DNA of 14,047 nucleotides, from positions 1-14,047 of the forward strand of contig DAIDJI010000060.1 in the NCBI GenBank assembly GCA_027451455.1, written 5' to 3'. Both the position numbers and the translations under genes were made by a program. Positions 7,748-13,655 of this stretch are shown here, piece after piece (position 1 is the first letter of the stretch; every line of letters starts with the position of its first letter). Source of the DNA: Planctomycetales bacterium (lineage in GTDB: Bacteria; Planctomycetota; Planctomycetia; Isosphaerales; Isosphaeraceae). The notes beneath the pieces are model-generated. The model was not told the origin of the DNA and did no database searches. It was given only the letters and a program-made list of their open reading frames with translations.

Positions 7748-7774
7748 ACTATAGCACTTGCATCATCGCGTCAA
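7748..7774 (-). promoter_or_regulatory. Sigma-70-like promoter facing the S55 operon
   Basis: On the minus strand, the -35 box TTGACG (7769-7774) is followed after 15 nt by TATAGT (7748-7753), preceded by TGC as in an extended -10 element. A second reading is TAGTAT (7746-7751) with a 17-nt spacer. The surrounding short AT-rich patch contrasts with the GC-rich flanks. It lies between the stop of the small membrane protein gene and the S55 gene, and points at the latter. Transcription would start near 7740. Confidence 0.6.
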
Positions 7775-7831
7775 CGAATACTCTTACCCGGAATCGCTCG
7801 TGGGATCGCCGAGGCGACCCCGTTGTCGGTG

Positions 7832-8326
7832 TTAGAGGGGATCGAGGGGCCGGCCATTCGACCCGCCGGGATCGTCGGGCCCGCGATAGTTGAGGACCTC
7901 GCGGACCAGATTGGAGCGGGTCTGGTCCATCTCTCGACGATGGCGGCGCGCATATTTTCGAGTCGCGGACCAGTCGGAGAGGGCGACGGCAACGGTTCCG
8001 ACCAGGGAGGCGAAGACACCCAGCCAGACGGCGAGGAAGAGGGAATTGGGCCGAACGGTGAGTCCGCCGCGACCTGGGTTCTCCACGGGGATGAGTTCGG
8101 GAACGCGTGAGCCGACGTAGATGCCGAGGGCCAGGAGGGAGAGCAGCCCGACGCCCAGGATCCGGCGGAGATCCTGGCTGAGAAAATGACGACGGTCGGA
8201 TTCGGAGAGGTCGGGATCGCGGTGAGAGCGCTCCCATCCCAGGTGGATTCCCAGTCCGACGGCCACGGCGGCGATCGCCAGGGCCAGGGCAAGGCTGGCG
8301 GGCGCCAGACTTTCCGCTCCGCGCAT
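7832..8326 (-). CDS. Small membrane protein with three predicted helices, family not recognised
   Basis: The product is 164 aa. The first hydrophobic segment is LAPASLALALAIAAVAVGLGIHLGW (about residues 7-31). A charged loop (SHRDPDLSESDRRHFLSQDL) leads to a second segment at about 56-73. A linker with VPELIPVENPGRGG precedes a third segment at about 93-116. The tail is charged (ATRKYARRHRREMDQTR) and ends in a Gly/Pro/Asn stretch. The ATG at 8324-8326 has an excellent GGGAGGG site (8331-8337) 4 nt upstream. Longer in-frame forms would add an Arg/Pro/Ser-rich stretch and ignore this site. A possible -10 box TATCAT (8425-8430) has only a poor -35 partner. No catalytic or binding motif is visible; the hydrophobic pattern and ribosome site are the evidence that the gene is real. 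Confidence 0.7.
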   Translation of the reverse strand: MRGAESLAPASLALALAIAAVAVGLGIHLGWERSHRDPDLSESDRRHFLSQDLRRILGVGLLSLLALGIYVGSRVPELIPVENPGRGGLTVRPNSLFLAVWLGVFASLVGTVAVALSDWSATRKYARRHRREMDQTRSNLVREVLNYRGPDDPGGSNGRPLDPL

Positions 8327-8470
8327 GCGACCCTCCCGACGATCGCGACCCGTTCGAATCGCCCGGAGCCGTTCGCAAGCCCGGCCACAGACGGCTGGCC
8401 CCCGGTTCGATCCGATCGGAGCCCATGATAGCGGCCGGCGGTCGCGGAAGAAAAGCCGTCGGCTCCTTCG

Positions 8471-8517
8471 AAAAAAGGATGGGCACGGTCGCTCCTTCTC
8501 TCGGGAAGGGCGTGCCC
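8471..8517 (-). terminator. Rho-independent-terminator-like hairpin, minus strand
   Basis: On the minus strand GGGCACG (8511-8517) pairs with CGTGCCC (8481-8487). An inner CCTT/AAGG pair strengthens the stem. ATCC and then TTTTTT (8471-8476) follow. It would end a transcript arriving from the right, yet no coding gene lies there on this strand, so it may close a non-coding RNA. Confidence 0.5.
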
Positions 8518-8566
8518 CGCACCCCGCGGCTCGATGGCTTGTGCGCTCCCTGGAACGGCCGGACGC

Positions 8567-8597
8567 AGAAAGGCCCCCGGACTTCCTGCCGGGGGCC
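8567..8597 (-). terminator. Very stable GC hairpin with short T-tract, minus strand
   Basis: GGCCCCCGG (8572-8580) and CCGGGGGCC (8589-8597) form a perfect 9-bp stem around an 8-nt loop. On the minus strand it is followed by TTTCT. It could be a terminator or part of a structured RNA. There is no T-tract on the plus strand. Confidence 0.5.
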
Positions 8598-8728
8598 GGG
8601 TCGCCTGGCTCGCCTCCCCAGAGGGAGGTCGGGGCCGCGTCCTGAGTCGGGGCTATATTTGGCCTTTTCCGGCCCGCCTCCGGCCGAGCATCCTTGCCGA
8701 CAGGGGGCGGACCGAAAGGCCAATTCAC

Positions 8729-8763
8729 GAGGGGGAGGACCTGGGGAATCCCCAGCTCCCCTC
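8729..8763. other. Strong hairpin-forming inverted repeat in non-coding DNA
   Basis: CTGGGG-AAT-CCCCAG (8741-8755) is a perfect 6-bp hairpin core. After a 3-nt bulge (GAC) it continues as GGGGAG (8732-8737) against CTCCCC (8756-8761), with GA/TC beyond after one extra G. No T-tract follows on either strand, which argues against a simple terminator and for a structured RNA or a protein-binding palindrome. Confidence 0.6.
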
Positions 8764-8932
8764 GGAAGGGTCGAACCGAACCGCGGCGAAACGCTTCCTT
8801 GCCGCCTGGAATCGGCCCGCAGTTTTCTTCAGGAAAACTTCCGAGGAAGACGCATGAAAACTAAAGGATAAGATAGGACACTCATGCCTCTTCAATGACG
8901 CGCTCGTCATCGATCGGCGTCAATCGACCGTT

Positions 8933-8961
8933 AAAATACGAATTCCCGGCCTGAGAGTCAA
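8933..8961 (-). promoter_or_regulatory. Weak sigma-70-like promoter, minus strand
   Basis: TTGACT (8956-8961) and TATTTT (8933-8938) are separated by 17 nt on the minus strand. Transcription would enter the hairpin-rich stretch that ends at the terminator-like elements near 8597 and 8471. The -10 box is only a 4/6 match. The same bases also form an imperfect hairpin (8941-8976). Confidence 0.3.
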
Positions 8962-9018
8962 CCCTCTCCCGGAATTTTTCGGCAGGCTGTGGTGACGGAG
9001 TCGAGGGTCGAACGTGGT

Positions 9019-9040
9019 GGGTCGGGCGGCGTGGGTCGGG
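9019..9040 (+). other. G-quadruplex motif
   Basis: Four GGG runs at 9019-9021, 9024-9026, 9033-9035 and 9038-9040 have loops of 2, 6 and 2 nt, which fits the G3N1-7 rule. It lies about 220 nt upstream of the TIM-barrel gene, on its coding strand, in a generally G-rich stretch. In such GC-rich DNA it may be chance. Confidence 0.5.
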
Positions 9041-9162
9041 TGCTGGCCGTGGCCTGGAGGTCCTGGAAAGGTGGGGGACGGGAGATTGCCAGGGGAGTGG
9101 AGACCTGGCAAACTCAAACCGGGTTGGAACGGGATAGGGTCTGGAAGGGGATGGCATCGGGG

Positions 9163-9191
9163 TTCGAATGGGCGATCTGCATGGCCATAAT
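9163..9191 (+). promoter_or_regulatory. Possible promoter of the TIM-barrel/acyltransferase operon
   Basis: CATAAT (9186-9191) is a 5/6 match to the -10 box and lies 69 nt before the start codon. The best -35 at 17-nt spacing is TTCGAA (9163-9168), only about 3/6. It is the most AT-rich spot upstream of the operon. Confidence 0.3.
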
Positions 9192-9259
9192 AGACGAGCG
9201 GACGCGAGGTACCCTGGGACGGTCAGCAGGGAAGCGGCCGAGGAATCGCGGGGAACACG

Positions 9260-10321
9260 ATGAGCAGGGCACGCATCGGCTTCGATCGATACACGATTGA
9301 GCACCGAGGGTACTCGCCGGAGGAAACGCTCCGGTTTGCGCGAGAGCGCGGCTTTGACGGGGTGCAGTTCCTCGATGCCACGACGATTGACGAGGCGCTG
9401 GATTTCGGAGCCCTCTCGCGGTTTCGACAGATGGCCGACGAGCTGGGGCTCTACATTGAGGTGGGGCTGCCGACGCCGAATCCGGGTCGTTGGGCGAGGG
9501 ATTGGGGGCGAGAGCCGAGCGTTGAGGAGGTCGTCGCCGTTCTCGCGCCGCAGATCGAGGCCCTGGCCGTGCTGGGATGTCGGCACGCCCGGATTTATGT
9601 GGGTGACCGCCATGACCGGTTCCGGGGCGATCTCACCTGGGAGGAGCAGCTTTCGGGCTCGCTGGAGGTCATCCAGGCGTTGACGCCGAGGCTGATCGCG
9701 CAGGGGATTCGGCTCGCGATTGAGACGCACGCCGACCTGACCGCGGACGAACTGCTGGGCCTGGTCGCCCGGATGGATCCGGCGGTCGCGGGGATCACGC
9801 TGGACACCGGCAACCTGACGATGCGGCTTGACGACCCGCTCTCGGCCGCTCGGAGGCTGGCGCCCTGGGTCGTGGCGACGCACATCAAGGACATGGTCCT
9901 GGCGTTCACGCCGCGCGGGCTTTGCTGGCAGGCTCGGCCGGTCGGCTCAGGGATCTTGCCGATGCCGGACATCCTCGCAGCGGTTCTCCGCGCCCAGCCC
10001 GACCTGAGGCTCTCCATCGAGCTACACCCGAGGATCTACGACCTGCCGATTTACGACCCGCGTTGGTTATCGTTCTTCCCGGGTCTCCGTCCCGATGCGC
10101 TGGCCTCGGTGGTCCGGCTGGCGGCCGACTGCGAGCGCCGGTATGCCGAGGGCTCACTCGATCGCCCGGAGACGGTCGAGGCGATACCCTGGCCCAGGCG
10201 CGACCTCGACGGCCTGGCCCAGTCGCTCGGATACCTTCGATCGGTCGTCCCGCACCTGCTGGACTCCGCCCGCCCCCTCGTCGCGACGTCCGCGACGGTT
10301 CCGCCCACTCCCAAGGGATGA
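9260..10321 (+). CDS. Xylose-isomerase-like TIM-barrel protein (sugar phosphate isomerase/epimerase family)
   Basis: The product is 353 aa. It starts with the first barrel strand ARIGFDRYTI and proceeds through GFDGVQFLD (31-39). The metal-binding residues of this family fall at the expected strand ends: Glu155 in LAIETH, Asp182 in TLDTGN, His208 in THIKD and Glu254 in LSIELH. This set supports a divalent-metal isomerase or epimerase (Pfam AP_endonuc_2 fold) rather than a DNA endonuclease, though the fold is shared. The sugar substrate cannot be told. The Pro-rich tail after about residue 335 looks disordered. The ATG at 9260 has GGGGAA about 5 nt upstream. The stop codon at 10319-10321 lies 6 nt before the acyltransferase ATG, so the two genes are very likely co-transcribed and perhaps translationally coupled. 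Confidence 0.9.
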   Translation: MSRARIGFDRYTIEHRGYSPEETLRFARERGFDGVQFLDATTIDEALDFGALSRFRQMADELGLYIEVGLPTPNPGRWARDWGREPSVEEVVAVLAPQIEALAVLGCRHARIYVGDRHDRFRGDLTWEEQLSGSLEVIQALTPRLIAQGIRLAIETHADLTADELLGLVARMDPAVAGITLDTGNLTMRLDDPLSAARRLAPWVVATHIKDMVLAFTPRGLCWQARPVGSGILPMPDILAAVLRAQPDLRLSIELHPRIYDLPIYDPRWLSFFPGLRPDALASVVRLAADCERRYAEGSLDRPETVEAIPWPRRDLDGLAQSLGYLRSVVPHLLDSARPLVATSATVPPTPKG

Positions 10322-10327
10322 GCCCAC

Positions 10328-11410
10328 ATGCTACCCGAAGATGCGTCGAGCCGCCGAATCGCCTCGCTCGACCAGTTCCGCGGCTACACCGTTGCGGGGA
10401 TGATCCTGGTCAATTTTTTGGGGGGCTTCCAGGAAATCCACCTCATCCTCAAGCACCGCAATACTTATTGCAGCTATGCCGATACGATCATGCCTCAATT
10501 CTTCTTCGCGGTCGGGTTCGCCTACCGCCTGACGTTCCTCCGGCGGCTGGCCCGGGACGGATTTCGACTGGCGGCGGAAGCGGCGATCCGGCGCAACCTG
10601 GGCCTGATTCTGGTCGGATTCGTGGTCTACCACCTTGGCGGACGATATGAGCACTGGAGCGACCTTCGCAACACCGGCCCGATTTCCCTCATCGGCGAGG
10701 CTTTTCGGCGCGAGCCGTTCCAGGCGCTGGTCCACATTGCGATCGCCTCGCTCTGGGTCTTGCCGGTGATCGCGGCCGGACGAGCGGCCCGGATCGGCTG
10801 GATGATCGGGTCGGGCGCCTTGCACCTGGCGCTTTCCTGGTGGTTTTACCGGGAGTGGGCCTGGAAGACCCCGGTGATTGACGGCGGTCCGCTCGGATTT
10901 CTGAGCTGGACCATCCCGCTTCTGGTCGGCTCACTGGCTTACGACGCAGTGGTGGGGACCGCCGATCGCCTGAGAGGCGCGGGGAAACTGGCGGGCTGGT
11001 CGATCGTGCTGATGCTGGCCGGCTACGGCCTTTCGTCGGCACGAGGCGAATGGGCTCCGCCGCCCTTTGTCCCACCGCCTGACGGAACGATTCCCGACCT
11101 CTGGACGATGAGCCAGCGCACGGGGAGCACGTCGTACCTGACCTTCGCCGCCGGATTCTCGACGGCCGTCTACGCTCTGTTCGTCCTCGCCTGCGACCTG
11201 GGCGGCTGGGGCAACCGGGTCTTCCGGACGTTCGGAGTCAACGCGCTGGCCGCCTACGTGATGCACTCGATCGTGGCAGGAGCGGTCAAGCCGTACGTCC
11301 CCAACGATTCGCCTCTCTGGTATGTCGTGCTGGCGTTTTCGCTGTACTTCCTGATCTGCTACGCGTTCAATCGATACCTGGAGGAGCATCGGATCTTTCT
11401 GAAGCTCTGA
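10328..11410 (+). CDS. Membrane acyltransferase of the HGSNAT/DUF5009 (NagX-like) family
   Basis: The product is 360 aa with about eight to ten hydrophobic segments. The opening RIASLDQFRGYTVAGMILVNFLG (10-32) is the family signature RxxSxDxFRG followed by the first helix. KHRNTYCSYADTIMPQFFFAVG (42-63) aligns by eye with the human lysosomal heparan-alpha-glucosaminide N-acetyltransferase segment KHASWNGLTVADLVFP. This places His43 at the position of the acetylated catalytic His269 of that enzyme (from memory). The C-terminus has TFGVNALAAYVMHSI (301-315), also typical. Family role: moving an acetyl group across a membrane from acetyl-CoA to a sugar amine; the substrate here is unknown. The ribosome site AAGGGA overlaps the preceding stop. 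The gene ends 26 nt from the convergent rhomboid stop, with no obvious terminator between them. Confidence 0.87.
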   Translation: MLPEDASSRRIASLDQFRGYTVAGMILVNFLGGFQEIHLILKHRNTYCSYADTIMPQFFFAVGFAYRLTFLRRLARDGFRLAAEAAIRRNLGLILVGFVVYHLGGRYEHWSDLRNTGPISLIGEAFRREPFQALVHIAIASLWVLPVIAAGRAARIGWMIGSGALHLALSWWFYREWAWKTPVIDGGPLGFLSWTIPLLVGSLAYDAVVGTADRLRGAGKLAGWSIVLMLAGYGLSSARGEWAPPPFVPPPDGTIPDLWTMSQRTGSTSYLTFAAGFSTAVYALFVLACDLGGWGNRVFRTFGVNALAAYVMHSIVAGAVKPYVPNDSPLWYVVLAFSLYFLICYAFNRYLEEHRIFLKL

Positions 11411-11436
11411 CCGATCCCTGCGCCGATTCTTGACTC

Positions 11437-12690
11437 TCAAAGCAGATCTTCATCGAGTTCGAGCGGACCTTCCTCGCGGAGGTATTCCGCGCGCTCCATC
11501 AGTCGGCCGCGGATCTCTTCGAGCTTCGGGGGGAGCGAGCCCTCGGGGAATCGATTCAGGAGCTTGATGGCCTGCTGCGGCCTTCCCTGGTTCTGGATGA
11601 GAACCTGGGCAAGCTTCAGGACCACGCGGGGCGAGGGATCGGGCTGCTCGCGGACGTAATCGCGCATCACGGTGACGGCGTCATCGTGCCGTTGAATCCG
11701 GACCAGAGCCTCGATCAGCTCGCGCCAGTCGGGCTCGGGCGGATGCCAGGGGACCGGGGCCAGCCGGGCTTTTTTGTAAACGCCCAGCGCCGCCTCGATC
11801 TCATCGAACTCCAGATGTCCTCGGAAGGCCCGCAGGACGACGGCTGAGGCATCCTCGAACGACGTCGCTCCTCTTTTGCCCCGCTCCTTGCTCGATCGGC
11901 CCTCGGATCGCGGAGAGGCCTTGCGGGGTGACGTCTCCAGTCGGTGATCGGGCCGTTTCGCCTTCCGGGTTCGGGTATCCGAGCCTTTCGGCCGCCCGGC
12001 CCGCCGCTGGAGGACGGCAAGGAGGTCCCAGTCCTCGCAGTCGACCCATCGGAACTTCAGCATCACGGCGCCGATCAGCATCCCCAGCACGGCGCCGAAG
12101 GTGTGGTCCAGCTCGATCGCAACGATCACCCCGGTCGAAAGGTTTGTCAGGCTCGCACGAAGAACCCCTGAGAGCCCGCTCGACAGGACATCGAGCGCGA
12201 TGTACATCGCGGCGAACCAGAGGATCGAGAGATCGAACTCGATCGGCGTCAAGCGGACCCAGAGAATGCAGGTCACCTCATTCCGAGGCGCCCAGACGAG
12301 GCAGATCCCCATCAGGCCGAAAACGACCGCCGACGAGCCCAGAAGCCGCACTTCCTGCTCGCTCGACACAAGACCCTGCATCGCCCCGGCGAGCACCGTC
12401 CCAAGCAGCAGGTAAATCAAGACGAAGCGCAGACCGCCGATCTTCCCCTCGACGACAAGGCCGAACGTCCAGAGGAACAGCATGTTCCCCGCAAGCTCAA
12501 AGATCCCGCTGTGCAGGAAGTTGCTGCTCACCCATTGAAGAGGATGAATGCCGTCTCCGATCGTCAGCGCCAGGTTCTCGGAGATCTCGCCGGGCAGAAG
12601 CAGGTAGAGAGCCACGTTCACCACGATCATCCCAATCGTGGCGATCGGCCGGTGATAGATCGGCGCATCGGTTCCCCACGGAATGATCAT
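11437..12690 (-). CDS. Rhomboid-family intramembrane protein with cytoplasmic C-terminal extension
   Basis: The product is 417 aa. The start MIIPWGTDAPIYHRP is typical of bacterial rhomboid-like proteins. The membrane domain spans about 15-212. FLHSGIFELAGNMLFLWTFG (58-77) matches the FLHxxxxHLxxNMxFLxxFG loop, but Glu65 replaces the second His; Asn69 is kept. GSSAVVFGLMG (118-128) is the serine motif (canonical GxSGxxFGLxG) with Ser120 kept and Gly121 changed to Ala. DHTFGAVLGMLIG (195-207) supplies the catalytic-type His196. Ser and His are therefore both present and proteolysis is plausible. A strongly basic linker (about 228-273) leads to a helical region with TPR-like character (about 275-417), ending in an acidic tail. 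The start codon has no good ribosome site and lies 8 nt from a heptamer repeat array. Confidence 0.88.
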   Translation of the reverse strand: MIIPWGTDAPIYHRPIATIGMIVVNVALYLLLPGEISENLALTIGDGIHPLQWVSSNFLHSGIFELAGNMLFLWTFGLVVEGKIGGLRFVLIYLLLGTVLAGAMQGLVSSEQEVRLLGSSAVVFGLMGICLVWAPRNEVTCILWVRLTPIEFDLSILWFAAMYIALDVLSSGLSGVLRASLTNLSTGVIVAIELDHTFGAVLGMLIGAVMLKFRWVDCEDWDLLAVLQRRAGRPKGSDTRTRKAKRPDHRLETSPRKASPRSEGRSSKERGKRGATSFEDASAVVLRAFRGHLEFDEIEAALGVYKKARLAPVPWHPPEPDWRELIEALVRIQRHDDAVTVMRDYVREQPDPSPRVVLKLAQVLIQNQGRPQQAIKLLNRFPEGSLPPKLEEIRGRLMERAEYLREEGPLELDEDLL

Positions 12691-12698
12691 GATTCTTT

Positions 12699-12740
12699 GT
12701 AATTAGTAATTTGTAATTGGTAATTTGTGTATGGTAAATC
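12699..12740 (-). repeat. Degenerate heptamer array (GTAATTN type), six units
   Basis: On the plus strand the units are GTAATTA, GTAATTT, GTAATTG, GTAATTT, GTGTATG and GTAAATC. They are inverted relative to the perfect AATTACC array at 12861-12937. The first unit lies 8 nt upstream of the rhomboid start codon. Confidence 0.75.
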
Positions 12741-12799
12741 TTGACCTGCTACTCTTTTTATAATTGGTTATTTGTAATTGGTAAATTTTGACCTGCTAC
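12733..12799. repeat. 20-bp direct repeat, two copies, period 47
   Basis: GGTAAATCTTGACCTGCTAC at 12733-12752 recurs at 12780-12799 with one change (C to T). Similar AT-rich bases (AATTGGT, TTTGTAATTGG) precede both, so a block of about 45 bp seems duplicated. The right copy overlaps the -35 box of the putative rhomboid promoter. Confidence 0.85.
12757..12785 (-). promoter_or_regulatory. Possible rhomboid gene promoter built from the repeat
   Basis: On the minus strand TTTACC (12780-12785) is followed after 17 nt by TATAAA (12757-12762), a 5/6 -10 box. Transcription would start near 12750, about 60 nt before the rhomboid ATG. AT-rich repeats make chance matches likely. Confidence 0.4.
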
Positions 12800-12860
12800 G
12801 CGAGGGTATGATTCTCGCTCGTGAGAAAGTTGGTCGTTCTCCCCGAGCCGACGAGACACC

Positions 12861-12937
12861 AATTACCAATTACCAATTACCAATTACCAATTACCAATTA
12901 CCAATTACCAATTACCAATTACCAATTACCAATTACC
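12861..12937 (+). repeat. Perfect tandem heptamer array (AATTACC)x11
   Basis: Eleven uninterrupted copies of AATTACC run from 12861 to 12937. It resembles the heptanucleotide STRR repeats described in cyanobacteria. There are no spacers, so it is not a CRISPR array. Its right end overlaps the stop codon of the CPBP protease gene. Confidence 0.97.
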
Positions 12938-13655
12938 AAAAATGCCATGCTCCATGATAGATAACGTGAAGGCCCAGGGCGAGGTTGGCGACGACGTGGC
13001 TGATGAGGCAGGCGGAGACGGATCGTGTCTGGTGAAGAAGCCAGGCCCAGAGGGCTCCGGTCAGGAGCGCAGGGAGCCATTCGGGATGGGCGAGGGCGAA
13101 CAGGAGGGAGGTGCCGGCCGCGGCCATCGGTGTGACCTTGCCGATCGGGACGCGGCGGAAGTCGGCATCGATCAACCATCTCATGAGGAAGGATCGCCAG
13201 AAGAGTTCCTCGACGAGCGGGACGAGGAGGACCAGCCCCGCGAGGCGGACGGCGTAGAAGCCCAGCCGGCCCGCGGCGGACATTCGGCCCGGGTCGAAGG
13301 CGATTCGCTGGCCCATCATCGGCAGGCCGGGATAGAGACCGTCCAGGCCGATCCAGAGCGCCGTCACGACCAGGCCGGTGACGATCGCCAGGATGATGGC
13401 CAGCGGTCCGGGCCTCGGGCGCAGGTCGTTCCAGGTCGATCGATACCACCAGGCGAGCCCGGCGACGATGGCGACGCGAACCGCATAGGCGATGGGATAC
13501 CAGGTCGGGCTCGGCTGGTTGTCGACTTCGGGCAGGTAGCCTTCCAGGCCGCCGAGGGCCACATAGGCGAACATCGGGACGACGTAAGGGAGGATCTCGG
13601 CCGTGGGGACCTCCCTCGCCCGACTGGCTTCGGCCGATTGCGTCTCGGTGCTCAT
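12933..13655 (-). CDS. CPBP-family (CAAX/Abi) intramembrane glutamic protease
   Basis: The product is 240 aa and multi-spanning (hydrophobic stretches at about 22-38, 55-70, 85-104, 135-148, 178-190, 195-208 and 215-229). The conserved motifs are all present: VEELFWRSF (148-156; Glu149, Glu150, Arg154), FALAHPEW (His190) and SHVVANL (His220, Asn224). This predicts an active membrane-embedded protease of the Rce1/CAAX type. The N-terminal part (PYVVPMFAYVALGGLEGYLP) recalls the CAAX-protease-related proteins linked with exosortases, but no exosortase is in view, so that is only a suggestion. The ATG at 13653-13655 has GGGAGAG 7 nt upstream and overlaps the stop of the upstream HAD gene as ATGA. 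The stop codon lies within the last unit of the heptamer array. Confidence 0.9.
   Translation of the reverse strand: MSTETQSAEASRAREVPTAEILPYVVPMFAYVALGGLEGYLPEVDNQPSPTWYPIAYAVRVAIVAGLAWWYRSTWNDLRPRPGPLAIILAIVTGLVVTALWIGLDGLYPGLPMMGQRIAFDPGRMSAAGRLGFYAVRLAGLVLLVPLVEELFWRSFLMRWLIDADFRRVPIGKVTPMAAAGTSLLFALAHPEWLPALLTGALWAWLLHQTRSVSACLISHVVANLALGLHVIYHGAWHFW

Larger units (their letters stand above)
8327..9259. other. 930-bp divergent intergenic region without a convincing gene
   Basis: This lies between the minus-strand membrane protein gene and the plus-strand TIM-barrel gene. Open frames here (for example plus 8425-8871, minus 8725-8910, plus 8989-9300) lack ribosome sites, recognisable motifs or balanced composition. 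The region holds strong hairpins (8471-8517, 8572-8597, 8729-8763), a weak minus-strand promoter (8933-8961), small perfect hairpins at 8821-8839 (AGTTTTC-TTCAG-GAAAACT) and 8895-8910 (ATGACG-CGCT-CGTCAT), a G-rich stretch (about 8990-9130) and a weak plus-strand promoter (9163-9191). Confidence 0.6.

Noticed and set aside
7803..7820. GGATCGCC/GGCGACCC hairpin after the small membrane protein gene as a terminator
   Set aside because: The stem is short with a G-T pair, the loop is very small, and no T-tract follows on the minus strand.
8425..8871. Plus-strand open frame of 148 codons in the non-coding stretch
   Set aside because: No ribosome site, Arg/Gly/Pro-rich translation, and it crosses three strong hairpins.
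8725..8910. Minus-strand open frame of 61 codons
   Set aside because: No ribosome site; it overlaps hairpins and resembles no known small protein.
8941..8976. AATTCC...GGAATTTTT as a plus-strand terminator
   Set aside because: Only the outer 6 bp pair perfectly; the inner stem needs a mismatch and a bulge, and no plus-strand gene ends upstream of it.
9155..9175. GGTTCGAAT resembling a tRNA T-loop
   Set aside because: The flanking bases do not form a 5-bp T-stem, and no acceptor or anticodon arm is present upstream.
8882..9883. Minus-strand open frame of 333 codons
   Set aside because: It runs opposite the TIM-barrel gene and through its upstream region; Arg/Pro-rich, no ribosome site, no motif.
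12861..12937. Heptamer array as a CRISPR
   Set aside because: The units are contiguous 7-mers without unique spacers, and no cas genes are nearby.
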